Shown here one piece after another: positions 36,661 through 49,408 of a DNA stretch of 64,000 nt. Every line of letters begins with the position of its first letter. Within the stretch, counting starts at the first letter, position 1. The stretch is from NCBI RefSeq assembly GCF_001039355.2, contig NW_019774569.1, positions 485,515 through 549,514 on the forward strand, read 5' to 3'. The translations under genes and the position numbers were made by a program. This DNA is from Lingula anatina. Lineage: Eukaryota; Brachiopoda; Lingulata; Lingulida; Lingulidae. The notes beneath the pieces are model-generated. The model made no database searches. It saw only the letters and a list, made by a program, of their open reading frames with translations, and was not told the origin of the DNA.

Positions 36661-37955
36661 ACCTATCATTGAAGCTTTGCACGTCGAATCATTATTATGC
36701 AAAACAGGCAAATAATTTCTGTCACCAGTTAAAAAAATATTTGACAAGAACATGCTTTTGCAAAAAATATGCATAAAACTTTTTATTATTATTATTATTG
36801 TTATTGAACAGCAACTGCCAGGGCGTTTAATAACAAAAAGACAAAAATAAAGGGCAGTTATCCGTAGAGTGCATATATAAATATATATATTATTTTTGCT
36901 ATAAACTCTTCTTTTGAGAAATAAAAACCAACTCAAACAAGTCTTGACCAAGGAAATATATGGTTTGGATCTTGATTAAGTATAAGCATTTTGGTTCTCA
37001 GAATTATTTTGGATATTTGCTATGATATAATTTGTAATGCATGTAGGCCCTGCTGCCTATAATAACAGTTTGTGTGTGGAATTTCTCTATTCCGAATTTC
37101 TTTTGGCATTGAAGTGGGAATGAAAGAAAAGTACCTTTCACGGAAGGGTCAAATATGTCTCGTCGTGCGAAACCAGCAAAACATACCCTAAGTGTCGACC
37201 AGTGAACTTGTCAACTCCCCCAGCCCCGTACGGTTGCTGTAACTGCATGCATGCGGTTTATTTCTTGCTTACACCAGTGACACATGCTGAATCGCATATA
37301 AACGGTCACTGCAGGCGTTTATTTTGTTTTAAGTGGGGATTCGTAAAAAGAGACCAATGGAGAAAGTCTGTATATATATATCTCTTGTAAAGCTTTTGGT
37401 ATTTCAACGTTCTGATCTTAAGGACCATTAACCTCATCCAATAAAAGTTCATCTAAAGTATATCTAGTGTCATTATCATTTCAGCCCTTCTGGTTGGCAT
37501 TGTCAGCTCACAACGTCTGCATTATACACAGCACAGAGCTGCGACACCAGCCGTTCACTCTATAGTTATTGATGAAAGGACTTTTTTTCACATTCACACG
37601 AAAACATTCATTCGACTCCGTAATGCTTCATATTTTAATAAATAAGCATCTTATTGTTATAATACTGGGCTCCTGATATTAACGCACTGCACGACCCCCT
37701 TGTTCTTTGTGGGTCAATTCCCCATTTTCATCAAAGCACAATGGGGTCACCAGTGGAACAAACTATACACATGTTGGATCGGTATTTTTGTTTCTGTGCA
37801 GTCACATCTAGTGAGAGCAATATTTAAGTATATATATATACTTAAATATATAGTGATATCGTTTTAATTAATTGCAAAAAAACAAACCCAATCTATGCTC
37901 CACTGTTGATATGACAGTAGCAACATCCTGTTATTAAATAAGATCGACTTACAAC
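36661..37955. other. Upstream flank of gene B and intergenic DNA
   Basis: Shares patches with 24480-24800 (upstream of gene A). A palindromic TATATTTAAGTATATATATA tract lies near 37823-37855. No gene is seen. Confidence 0.5.
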
Positions 37956-38220
37956 TATGGTATCTGTTATAACTCCTTTGGTATCTCCTGCAAAAGCTCT
38001 TACACCATCTTAGGTTCGCCCAACTCCAGAGAAACTCAAAATATATCAAAGTTCACAGGACATGCGCTGTTACTGCCTTTTGGATAAAAATTGTTTTCAG
38101 TGATGCTGCACGTGATTATGATGAAATTAAGTGGGCGTGTCGGTGCCACAGGTTTTCTGAACAACTTTACGACACCTTATATTTTTTACAACTTGGGGCG
38201 TCGATATTAGGAATATAATC
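37956..38220 (-). pseudogene. Remnant D of the peptide gene: deleted promoter-exon 2 fusion
   Basis: GGTATCTCCTGCAAAAGCTCTTAC (intron 2 start) is followed within a few bases by GGTTCGCCCAACTCCAG and the upstream promoter blocks (CAAAGTTCACAGGACATGCGC, CACGTGATTATGATGAAATT, GTGGGCGTGTCGGTGCCA). The signal exon, intron 1 and nearly all of exon 2 are missing, exactly as in C1 and C2. No exon 3 was found. It cannot encode the peptide. Confidence 0.7.
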
Positions 38221-38517
38221 ACCAAATATTTCTTTGGGCTACACTTTGTTAGATTTGCGTGTCAAAAACATATTTTAACTAAAAATGTTTCTGCCATTTT
38301 TAGCAGACCGAAGCATCTGCGCATGTCTTGGCAACAAAAAGATAAAATAACCAGTTATTTAAAGTAGAATTGTACCCATTCTACCAAAGTGATTTATAAA
38401 AGCACATTGAGGTCACCAGTGGAACAAATCATACACATGCATTATACACACTATTTTTTACTTCTGTGCAGTCACATCTTCTTTGTGGGATCATGAAGCT
38501 GTATATGCATGCACCTG

Positions 38518-38555
<38 letters not shown>

Positions 38556-40512
38556 GAGAACTGTTTAGAGTCTTTGAAACTAGGATTGACTGCCAAGGCG
38601 ATCGAACTGTTTGTGATTATGATTGGCAACCAGTAAACTTTCCAATACGTTCTAAACAAGTAACACATTGTTGACCAAAACTGCGATCTACATTCTTTGC
38701 CCCAAAACATAATTAACAAAACAGCTCATTGTTTTGAGGCTATATCCTCAATATTTATATATACCTGATTACATGTACATGTAGACATGTAATCAGGTTC
38801 GCCTTACACAACGTTAACAACTAGTAAAATATCAGTAAAACAAACCCCTCATTCATGAAGATTATTTATCACGACGATAAGCGCAACCTGATGTGAAGTA
38901 TTATGCCTCCTTCGTCTGCATGCTCACATGATACAATTACAAAACACAACGGGCATGATTCAGCTAGATGCCGCCGTGTTGACTTCTTTTCATTACTGAA
39001 AAGCTTGCTCTCCATCATGGTGATCTCACCCGGTATCTAACCTTAGATGATAGATATAGTCTTTGCTATTTTTGCTTTAAAAAGTTTATTTTGAAAAATA
39101 AAAGCCAACACAAGCAGTTATTGGGAATATAAGGTTAGGATCTTCGATAAGTATTAAAATATAAGGGGGAGGTTGCGACTGACCATTACCTCACAGCGAA
39201 CCATGCCTTACACCCACTGTACTATGACAATTTAAAATATTTACTTTACATGCTACACTACACTTGGCTAACAAAGTTAAAGGAACTTTTGAACATCCCC
39301 CAGCCATATCTCTCCGGTAAAAATTCTTACATTTCCTAATTTAGATCTCAAAGATAAAACCTTTCCAGTGATGAAAGTTTATCTGAAGCGTGACAAGAGT
39401 CTTTATTTTCTCAGCCGCCTGCATACCATACCAGTGTCCATTCATTCAGAAACATCTTGCTTGGTTTGGCAGTGCGCTGGGGAACAACCGAGTGTAACGT
39501 ACGCTATTGACAGTGCTGTATATTCAATCCCGTCGTGGCCATCGGGGGTCACTGCTTGGAGGTCTGTGGTATTCTTATGCCCTCATGAGGAACGTGTCAA
39601 AATATTCGATTTTACGCCTTTTACAATCCTTTAATCAAATGTGGAAAATAAGACGCAGTGACAAAAATGGCGACATAAAAAGTCGTCTGAGAATGCCCTT
39701 CAGAGGAAGATATTAAAGAAGCACGCCTGCAAAAGGTTCAGTTTTTCACTGGGGTCACCGCTTGGAGGTTTGTGGTATTCTCATGCCCTCATGAGGAATG
39801 TGTCCAAATCTTAAAATTCACACTTTTTACAATAATTTAATCAAATGTGGAAAGCTGTACGTAGACTGCAGTGACAAAATGTCGAAAAGTCCTCTGAGAA
39901 TGCCCTTCAGATTCAGACATCAAAGAAGCAAACCTACGAAAGATTCAGTTTGTGAATGCCTGGTTGTGCAAGTTTTAATTTCTAAATTCGTGATGCCGAT
40001 TTTGCAGCCAATTAACTTTTTTCATAAAGACTTTTGCAGTGTAGCACGAAAAGCCAAATTTTGATCCCGCAAAGTACAATGAGTGTAAGACAAGGTCCAC
40101 TGTGGCATATGTAATGTTGATAGGTCACAATTTACCCTGGTACTGCTTCTTATTACCTCGTTTAAATCGGTGCCTTTGATTGCCCTTTTCTTAAATATGA
40201 ATAAATATTTTTCCTTGGATAAAAGCAATTTGTTTTTCAGAATGTGAGATGGAAAATAAAATGAAAATAAACGCATTGAAAGCACCTTGATATCGTTAAT
40301 TTTAAAATTTGATTTGTTAAAGATTCGCATGAACTTGACAAAATGTTTCCATTGTAGTTGCTGGGGCAAACACCTTGCTATGAGCCTCTCACACAAAAAT
40401 CAGAGGGCCCATAGGAAGTAACAATATCTTTGATGACATCCCCTTGTAGGCATTGTGCTCATGATCGCTACCATAGGCTACTATTAGCTGTTACACATTT
40501 TGTACATGCTAG
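38221..40512. other. Non-coding DNA with duplicated patches
   Basis: Contains a GA/GAGG microsatellite at 38518-38560 and the duplicated segment 39340-40070 (partner of 26960-27560). Within the latter, about 39545-39720 is itself repeated at about 39752-39930. No gene is supported. Confidence 0.5.
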
Positions 40513-41219
40513 GTGATCTCTGGGAGAGAGTAAAGTTGGCAAAATTGTTTCGGAGAAAGGATTCTAGCTCCTGTAGTCACGTGCTGGGGTATGCATATCG
40601 ATACTGTCATGACAAATTAAATGTCAAACCTATCGCTGCATGTATTCTAAGCGGTACAAAAGATCAAACGGATGGCCGGAGCTGGTGATTCAGTAGTGCA
40701 GTACCAGCGAGTTCTCCATTTATCTGCTCTTATTGGCGCAGTAATTGTCCGGTCAAACGTGACAGAGAGCAACTCCCCCCTTATTGGCGCAGTAATTGTC
40801 CGGTGAAACGTGACAGAGAGCAACTCCCCCCTTATTGGCNGTGATCTCTGGGAGAGAGTAAAGTTGGCAAAATTGTTTCGGAGAAAGGATTCTAGCTCCT
40901 GTAGTCACGTGCTGGGGTATGCATATCGATACTGTCATGACAAATTAAATGTCAAACCTATCGCTGGATGTATTCTAAGCGGTACAAAAGATCAAACGGA
41001 TGGCCGGAGCTGGTGATTCAGTAGTGCAGTACCAGCGAGTTCTCCATTTATGTGCTCTTATTGGCGCAGTAATTGTCCGGTGAAACGTGACAGAGAGCAA
41101 CTCCCCCCTTATTGGCGCAGTAATTGTCCGGTGAAACGTGACAGAGAGCAACTCCCCCCTTATTGGCACAGTAATTGTCCGGTGAAACGTGACAGAGAGC
41201 AACCCCCCCCCACCCCCCC
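40513..41219. repeat. ~328 bp tandem pair joined at an N, containing 51 bp repeats
   Basis: 40513-40839 and 40841-41168 are near-identical copies abutting an N at 40840. Inside, TTATTGGCGCAGTAATTGTC units repeat every 51 bp (40731, 40782, 41058, 41109 and 41160), each ending in GTGACAGAGAGCAACTCC. That end resembles the terminus of the MITE at 51544-51688. Confidence 0.85.
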
Positions 41220-41239
41220 CCCCCCCCCCGATATAGAGA

Positions 41240-41922
41240 GGCCGGTTCCCATTCATATGTACAGGTAAGTCTCGCACTAGATTTTGAGCCACTTAGGTCA
41301 GGCTAACCCTTAACATTATAAATATAATAAAACATTATGAGCGTAAGCGAGCGGGAAGTGGTTAACGTGGACCCAAACGCAGGATAATGAATCAAAGTAC
41401 TGGAAAGAAACTAAAGAAATTCTATTGACACTATCTTTTGGGATCGTGACCACCTAGTTATGTTGCAGCGGAGCCAATACAACAGTTGGCTGGTGAAATG
41501 CGAGACAGATCCAGCCCCCCCCCCACCCCCCCTCCCCCCACCCCTCCGATGACAAGTTCATCCCTAGATGACAACAGCATTACGAATGCTTGTGATATCA
41601 TCGAAAATGGTTAACTGACGGATAAATATCCAAACAAAAAGATCTCCTACTATCAAAGCACCGTACATGATTGTGGATCGCCATCACTCTGCAGACGTAA
41701 CATAACTTTTTAATTCCAAGTGTGTCCTCCAAATAAATAGGATACTGTACACAATAAAAAATGTTGTTTTAATTTTTTCAAATTGGTTGTAGAAGCAGTT
41801 AAAATGATTTGAAGAAAAAAACATTTATGAAGTTTTATAAAATCACTGAATGGTTTATGACATAATTTCTGTATCAATTTACGTTTTGAATTTGAGGTGA
41901 CCCTTTTTTGGTGAGTACAGCA
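41240..41922. other. Intergenic DNA, no gene seen
   Basis: Begins with a fragment related to 47287-47410 (CACTTAGGTCAGGCTAACCCT) and includes C-rich low complexity near 41514-41545. Confidence 0.5.
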
Positions 41923-42345
41923 CAGCACAACATAGCACAACACAACACAGCACAGCACAAAATAGTCCAACACAGCACAGCACAACATATCACAGCACAG
42001 CACAACACAGAACAACATAGCACAACACAGCACAGCACTGCCCAGCACAACACAACACAGCACAGCACAGCATAGCACAACACAACACAACACAGCACAG
42101 CACAGCACAAAATAGCGCAACACAGCACAGCACAATACAGCACAACATAACACAGCACAGCACAACACAACACAGCTAAGCACAACACAGTACAACACAA
42201 AGCACAGCGCGGCACGGCACGGCACGGTGCAGCACAGCACAGCACAGTGCAGTACAGCAAAGCAAAACACAGCACAGCACAATTAACATATAACAGCACA
42301 GAACAGCACAGTACAGTACAGTACAGCACAGCATAGTGCAAATGC
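41923..42345. repeat. CACAG/CACAA pentanucleotide array, ~420 bp
   Basis: A nearly uninterrupted mixture of CACAG and CACAA pentamers. Because a 5 bp period without stops opens several frames, long Cys/Val/Leu-rich open frames appear on the minus strand; they are not genes. Confidence 0.95.
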
Positions 42346-43228
42346 ATCTCCAGTACAAAAATTAATTGTAAATTAAAATCCAAACTGACCAAGGTCTTAC
42401 AAAGGCTACTGTTTTGTAACAGGTAGACATCTGGTAGATAGTAAATGGACGTTTTAGATTTGTGGGATTGTGTTAGCTGAACACATTCAAGCTCCCCAAC
42501 CACATTTCTGCACCACATTACTGCTGAAAAAGGTATTTTTATTCTGTGGTTAGAAGATTAAGACAGACAACTTGCGTTATACTGTTGTATATGGATAGGT
42601 TTTCAGATGCATTTTGATGCCAATTTTCATTACGTTTTACGAATTATTTGCGAAAAAGTATATAGCAGTGAAGTATACTTAGGAGCATAAATTTAGCGGT
42701 GACTAAATAAAGCATCGCACTTAGCAACGTTTCACAAAAGGGCAATATATTTTATTATTACAAATAACAATCAGAATCACATTTTTGTTCTTAGACAGAT
42801 ACAAATTGGCGAAAAGAGATTGTTCACAATACTGATTTGATTTCATGAACTTTAGGTAGCGTAATGTGTTTTTTTTTTAAATTCAGTCGTCCTCCACGTA
42901 CTTTGTGCTTTGTTACATTCAGAAATACTCCAGAAAGATTCAGAATGTTAAATAAATACGCGACAAACAAGTATATGTCTTTATCGTTTTAATGTATACA
43001 GAGAGCCACTTGGTTTTCAAACAAATTGTGGTAAATGCGAAAAGAATTGAAACAAAATATTCCCGCCAAAATGTACTATCCTAATATCCATTATTACAAG
43101 AACGAAATAACTTTGAGAAAACAATGTAAGTATAGCTTGAAGTGTTTATTGTAGATAACAGTCCAAAGCATGGCTTTTAAACATTAAAACGGTTATATTT
43201 GGGGAAAATATAGATTCACAAAGAGAAT
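42346..43228. other. Non-coding DNA, downstream part of a cluster module
   Basis: About 42840-43130 is a diverged relative of the downstream flank of gene A (GATTTCATGAA..TAGGTAGCGTAA, then AGAGAGCCACTTGGT and CCCGCCAAAA). No gene. Confidence 0.55.
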
Positions 43229-45113
43229 AAAAATGTCTGAATAACTACTAAAGTTTGTGTGCCTGTCTGTGCAAATCATGCTATCACTTTCGACAATGTT
43301 TTTCAAAACTCTTTTTCACTCACTCATGAAAAGTTTAGAAAACCTTGGTAGTTCAAATATTCTCGAGATTCGGAATTATCTGTAGCAGTTCGAATAAACC
43401 GAACGTTAAACCAAACTGTTGAAGATGATCATGTTCCATTTACATAATGTCTGAATATGCGATTTAAAAACGTTCTCATCATTGTGCTCACTGGTTTTGG
43501 TGGCTGTTCTCATTCATCCCTATCATCATCATGATCGTTGTTATCCTCGATGTTCGCCAACTTTTCAAGAAGCTGAAATGCGTAGAAAAGCTGCTTTAAA
43601 AACCGTCTCCTTTTTACATTGTGCACGATTCTACTATATTTCCACCATAACATAAAGGAAAATTTTACCTGGTTGATCAAAGTGATTACTACATGTACAT
43701 GTGTAACATAATCTACTGGAAATAATGCCAAAGACATCTCAAATGAAATAAAACATTAACAGGTAGTAAGAGCAACATCAGTGGTAAGGATATAAATTGC
43801 GACATCATGTTATATAATTACATAAAAAACCTAAGGTATGCTCCACTGTTGATATGACAGTTGCAACATCGTATTATCAAATGATATGGTATCTCCTGCA
43901 AAAGCTCTTACCCCGTCTTTCGTTCGCCCAACTCCAGTTAATAGAAACTCAAAATATATCAAAGTTCACAGGACATGCGCAGTAACTATCTTTTGGATAA
44001 AAAATGTTTTCAGCTATACTGCACGTGATTATTAAGTGGGCGTGTCTGTGCCATGCAGATTTTCTGAACAACTTTACGACACCTTATGTTATTTACGACT
44101 TGACGCGTCGATATTATGAATAATGACCAAATAATTCCTGGGGCTATTCTTTGTTAGATTTGCGTGTCAGAAACATATTTTCACTAAAAAAATTGTTTCT
44201 TCAAATTTTTTTATCATTTCAAGCAGACCGAAGCACCCGCGCATGCCTTGATAACAAAAGGACAAAATAAAAATAGCCAGCTATTTGAAAAGAGAATTGC
44301 ACCCATTCTACCACAGTAATTCATTCTACCCGAAGCTGTTTTAGTTGACATTACATTATTTAGTCAAACCTTGAATAGTGACTTTGCATTTTTTTGCACT
44401 ATTCGCACTCCAAACATACATTGAAACAGGCATACAGTGCATGACATGTGAATAAAAATATTCTGTCGTTGTGTAACGTTGACAAACTGGATAAGAAAGA
44501 CACTGCATTCAACCAGATTATTAAAAAACATGATGATGACAATTTTGTTTCCATGCAGTCCCATTAAATTCGTGGCATGATTTAAACACCTAGACCGATA
44601 TTCCAGTTACAAGTTTTCTGGTAACAAAGTGGTCTCTCCACATCAATCAATACTTTACTGATTCGCCAGTGTAAGTACTAACTATAAAGCAATTTTACAG
44701 ATTCATCGCTGCAGTTGCCCAATATATCTTCATCGTTAATGTCAGGTGAAAACCATATATACATATATTTATGCATATGTATCCGTATGGTGGGAGAGAG
44801 AGAGAGAGAGAGAGAGAGAATTGCATGTCCAGATGACTCTGATAGTCGGGGTCACGACTTTTCTCAAATTCAAGCTGACCAAACAGATTAATCTGAATGG
44901 AAGCTGTTAAACATATCAACGCGATTTGACGAAAGCAAGTCTCAACCTTTGGTCGAAATGGCGTTCCTCGAGCAAAATCATTTGCCATTATACCATATCG
45001 GCACCTTTTTGATTGCAAGAGCTTATGGTTTTGATATGATAGTTGATATCAAAATAAAAAAGCATGTTACGCATGTTACGCATGTTTATACATTTCTTAT
45101 TAATTCAAAGGAT
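43229..45113. repeat. 1.89 kb tandem repeat, copy 1
   Basis: Near-identical to 45116-46999 (offset about 1887), with an N at 45114 at the junction. Only a few base changes and a GA-microsatellite length difference (44796-44820 versus 46678-46706) separate the copies. It contains peptide-gene remnant C1. Confidence 0.92.
43510..43930 (-). pseudogene. Remnant C1 of the peptide gene
   Basis: Exon 3 is intact at 43572-43510 with its acceptor (GCATTTCAG) and reads LLEKLANIEDNNDHDDDRDE, stop. The intron 2 start (GTAAGAGCTTTTGCAGGAGA) survives at about 43911-43892. Immediately upstream of this donor the sequence jumps to promoter DNA (GAGTTGGGCGAACG), so the signal exon and Arg block are deleted. 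It cannot make a secreted peptide. Confidence 0.78.
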
Positions 45114-45115
45114 NT

Positions 45116-46678
45116 AAAAATGTCTGAATAACTACTAAAGTTTGTGTGCCTGTCTGTGCAAATCATGCTATCACTTTCGACAATGTTTTTCAAAACTCTT
45201 TTTCACTCACTCATGAAAAGTTTAGAAAACCTTGGTAGTTCAAATATTCTCGAGATTCGGAATTATCTGTAGCAGTTCGAATAAACCGAACGTTAAACCA
45301 AACTGTTGAAGATGATCATGTTCCATTTACATAATGTCTGAATATGCGATTTAAAAACGTTCTCATCATTGTGCTCACTGGTTTTGGTGGCTGTTCTCAT
45401 TCATCCCTATCATCATCATGATCGTTGTTATCCTCGATGTTCGCCAACTTTTCAAGAAGCTGAAATGCGTAGAAAAGCTGCTTTAAAAACCGTCTCCTTT
45501 TTACATTGTGCACGATTCTACTATATTTCCACCATAACATAAAGGAAAATTTTACCTGGTTGATCAAAGTGATTACTACATGTACATGTGTAACATAATC
45601 TACTGGAAATAATGCCAAAGACATCTCAAATGAAATAAAACATTAACAGGTAGTAAGAGCAACATCAGTGGTAAGGATATAAATTGCGACATCATGTTAT
45701 ATAATTACATAAAAAACCTAAGGTATGCTCCACTGTTGATATGACAGTTGCAACATCGTATTATCAAATGATATGGTATCTCCTGCAAAAGCTCTTACCC
45801 CGTCTTTCGTTCGCCCAACTCCAGTTAATAGAAACTCAAAATATATCAAAGTTCACAGGACATGCGCAGTAACTATCTTTTGGATAAAAAATGTTTTCAG
45901 CTATACTGCACGTGATTATTAAGTGGGCGTGTCTGTGCCATGCAGATTTTCTGAACAACTTTACGACACCTTATGTTATTTACGACTTGACGCGTCGATA
46001 TTATGAATAATGACCAAATAATTCCTGGGGCTATTCTTTGTTAGATTTGCGTGTCAGAAACATATCTTCACTAAAAAAATTGTTTCTTCAAATTTTTTTA
46101 TCATTTCAAGCAGACCGAAGCACCCGCGCATGCCTTGATAACAAAAGGACAAAATAAAAATAGCCAGCTATTTGAAAAGAGAATTGCACCCATTCTACCA
46201 CAGTAATTCATTCTACCCGAAGCTGTTTTAGTTGACATTACATTATTTAGTCAAACCTTGAATAGTGACTTTGCATTTTTTTGCACTATTCGCACTCCAA
46301 ACATACATTGAAACAGGCATACAGTGCATGACGTGAATAAAAATATTCTGTCGTTGTGTAACGTTGACAAACTGGATAAGAAAGACACTGCATTCAACCA
46401 GATTATTAAAAAACATGATGATGACAATTTTGTTTCCATGCAGTCCCATTAAATTCGTGGCATGATTTAAACACCTAGACCGATATTCCAGTTACAAGTT
46501 TTCTGGTAACAAAGTGGTCTCTCCACATCAATCAATACTTTACTGATTCGCCAGTGTAAGTACTAACTATAAAGCAATTTTACAGATTCATCGCTGCAGT
46601 TGCCCAATATATCTTCATCGTTAATGTCAGGTGAAAACCATATATACATATATTTATGCATATGTATCCGTATGGTGG

Positions 46679-46709
<31 letters not shown>

Positions 46710-46999
46710 GCATGTCCAGATGACTCTGATAGTCGGGGTCACGACTTTTCTCAAATTCAAGCTGACCAAACAGATTAATCTGAATGGAAGCTGTTAAACA
46801 TATCAACGCGATTTGACGAAAGCAAGTCTCAACCTTTGGTCGAAATGGCGTTCCTCGAGCAAAATCATTTGCCATTATACCATATCGGCACCTTTTTGAT
46901 TGCAAGAGCTTATGGTTTTGATATGATAGTTGATATCAAAATAAAAAAGCATGTTACGCATGTTACGCATGTTTATACATTTCTTATTAATTCAAAGGA
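45116..46999. repeat. 1.89 kb tandem repeat, copy 2
   Basis: Partner of 43229-45113. About 46000-46930 is also present, inverted and more diverged, at 48440-49310, which leads into the promoter of peptide gene E. Confidence 0.92.
45397..45817 (-). pseudogene. Remnant C2 of the peptide gene
   Basis: Identical in structure to C1: exon 3 at 45459-45397 kept, signal and Arg exons deleted, promoter DNA joined to the intron 2 donor. It lies in the second copy of the 1.89 kb repeat. Confidence 0.78.
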
Positions 47000-48130
47000 T
47001 TTTTTAACATCAAAAAACTAAAATATTAAAATATCTGAGGGTTTTTTCTCCTTTTTTTTTTTTGGGGGGGGGGGTATGCACAATTGTCCAGTCACATATG
47101 CTAATTACAGAATGGGGAATGCACCAATTGAATCTATGTACCAGTACTGAAATAAATAGAAGCAATTAAACAAACATCAATATCATGCTCATTAGGCGAC
47201 AGTTAATATTAGAACATTTAGAACTTTCGTATCGTAAGACTACAAAAACATTTTAATAAAAAAAAATTCTACCAAAATGTAACCCGTGATAGAGAGTCCA
47301 CTTCCCATTCTTTTGCACAGGTAAGCTTCTCCCTAGATTTTGACCCACTTAGGTCAGGCTAACCCTAACCATAACAACTAAATGGAGGGCGGTCTTTCTG
47401 TAACACAGTCCTCAGTTTCGTTACATCAGCGATGAAAGACACAATATGAGATATTTTCTTATCAATTTTTTGTAGATAGAAAATAGACCCAAGATGATTT
47501 GATTTTCATAAGGATCAGATTATGATTGGGGATATTAAAGAATATCTTAGTTTTGACCAAGCAACATAGTAGAGAATCCCCCATGGGCGAACAGGACTGT
47601 GGATAGCTATTGGCAATGCATTAGGGGAAGTTGCGCCTCTGTGGTGACAGATAAACCCTAGATGTTAAGTTTCCCAGTCTGTCACTATTATAATTATTGT
47701 TAACTCACTGGTCCTCAAAACTAAGTTTAAGGCTTGCTTGTTGAATATGCATGTCTGTCGGCAGCCTGGGTGAACCAGTGAGAAGCACATTATAATAAAC
47801 TCGTTCCTGTCATGGGCGGTCAGAATTATATTTTGATTTATTTGTTGATGCCACAGTAAAAGTAAACCTGTTGAAAGAAAAGGGGGAGAATATACCTGGT
47901 ACCTTTCTTTCTTTCAAGTTCAACTGCGATTGATGACCCCTTGTCACTCTGTTTAGAAAAGATAACATGTTGCATTTGTCATGGATATGATTTAACCCCC
48001 AGATGTATGTAATTTAAGACAACGAATGAATGTTTACAGATTTGTGCTAAAACATTGCTTTAACTATGCTTTTATTTTGGATGTAATCTCATTGTAAGGC
48101 CCAGGCTGTGACTAGGCAATAACATGCATG
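47000..48130. other. Intergenic DNA with one MITE copy
   Basis: 47287-47410 is an inverted copy of the MITE at 51544-51688 (ends GTGATAGAGAGTCC and GGAGGGCGGTCTTTCTGTAAC). A T/G homopolymer patch lies near 47050-47074. No gene is seen. Confidence 0.55.
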
Positions 48131-48159
48131 ATAACGCTACGCCCCAAAGGCACATGGCT

Positions 48160-48285
48160 GTGCAAGAGAGTGACTTTACCAGCATGGCATCAACAGAGTG
48201 GGCTGGCCTGCAAGAAACCTGGCAGAACACCTGTTGAAAACCTGTGGAATGAGATTGAAAATCAAGTGACAAAGGAAAATACCAT
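48160..48285 (+). pseudogene. Tc1/mariner transposase scrap
   Basis: One frame reads YQHGINRVGWPARN and, after a frameshift, another reads TPVENLWNEIENQV. Together these correspond to the WPARSPDLNPIENLWDE end of Tc1-like transposases. Too short and broken to function. Confidence 0.6.
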
Positions 48286-48286
48286 A

Positions 48287-48440
48287 TACTTAGACTGGGT
48301 TCCCATGCCTAGATCAATCCATCTGTATCGGTCTAACTCCCTGGGTAGTCTCAATAAATTGCTATCATCTTAACCGGCTTAAATGTCTGTCGCGCCTACT
48401 AAATCAGCTATGGGATAAAGATAATTGAGAAAGGTTTTCA
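48287..48440. mobile_element. Partial copy of the AGATCGATCT MITE family
   Basis: AGACTGGGTTCCCATGCCTAG, then CTAACTCCCTGGG and CCGGCTTAAATGTCTGTC match the family at 61140-61399; the right end is lost. Confidence 0.65.
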
Positions 48441-48469
48441 CCCCGACTATTAAAGTTATCGGGACATGC

Positions 48470-48511
<42 letters not shown>

Positions 48512-49310
48512 GGATACATATGTGGTTTTCACCTGTCATAAACAATAAAGATATATCATGTGACTGCAGCGATAACTCTGTAAAATTGCTTTTATAGTTA
48601 GTACTTACACTGGCGTACCAGAACTGATTGACGTGGACAGATCACTTTGTTACTGAAAACCTTGATGCCACGAAGGAAATGGGACTGCATGGAAACAAAA
48701 TTGCCACCAACATGTTTTTTAATAATCTTCTTGAATGCAGTGCATTTTTGTCAAGTTTGTCAACATCATATAATGACAGAATATTTCTATTCATATATTC
48801 CAAGCACTGTATGCCTGTTCGAATGAATGTTTAGAGTGTGGATAGTGCAAAAAATGTTAAATCACTATTCAAGAACTAACTTAAAAATGAAATGTCAACA
48901 AAAACAGCTTGGGGTGGAATGAACCACTTTGGTAGAATGGGTACAATTCCCCTTCCAAATAACTGGCTATTTTTATTCTATCCTTTTGTTACCAAGACAT
49001 GCGCGGGTGCTTCGGTTTGGTTGAAATGACAAAAAATTTGAAGAAACAGTTTTTAGTGAAAATATGTTTTTGACACGCAAATCTAATATAGAATAGCCCA
49101 AGGTATTATTTGGTCATTATTCTTATAATATCGACTTCTCAAGTCGTAAATAATATAAGGTGTCGTAAAGTTGTTCAGAAAAACTGCGTGGCACCGACAC
49201 GCCCACTTAATTTCTTCATAATCACGTGCAGTGTCGCTGGAAACATTTTGTTTATGTAAAAGGCAGTAACAGCGCATGTCCGATGAACTTTGATAACTCT
49301 TAGGTGCTAT
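48440..49310. repeat. Inverted copy of 46000-46930 plus gene E upstream region
   Basis: A CT microsatellite (48474-48507) followed by CCATACGGATACATATG mirrors the GA tract and its flank at 46660-46706. Similarity continues to the conserved CACGCCCACTTAAT..CACGTG promoter blocks at about 49195-49235. Confidence 0.75.
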
Positions 49311-49408
49311 GAACTTCTATAAAATTAAAAGTTGGGCGTTTTCGCCTCCAGTTTGCGCTTAGCCATTGCCAGGACTCCTGCTCTGCCACAAAGCCGCCAA
49401 TACGCACA
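49195..49408 (+). promoter_or_regulatory. Promoter of peptide gene E
   Basis: TATAAAA at 49318-49324 is followed by GTTGGGCGTTTTCGCCTCCAGTTTG (49331-49355), a block conserved in all intact copies about 25-30 bases downstream of the TATA position and so a likely initiator region. Further upstream are shared ATCACGTGCA (E-box) and GCGCATGTCC..GAACTTTGA blocks. Gene F has CAATAAAAATAAG at the TATA position (about 57158-57170); A and B have GGCTACAAAACTGAG. Confidence 0.6.

Noticed and set aside
39368-40064. Small gene in the duplicated segment (frames with SIHSE and PSGVTAWRS)
   Set aside because: The partner copy at 27082-27273 shares parts of the frame but with shifts and no splice support, so coding status is not supported.
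41710-42518. Long Cys/Val/Leu-rich open frames on the minus strand
   Set aside because: They lie on the CACAG/CACAA pentamer array; a 5 bp repeat without stop words opens several frames at once. No splice sites or domain.
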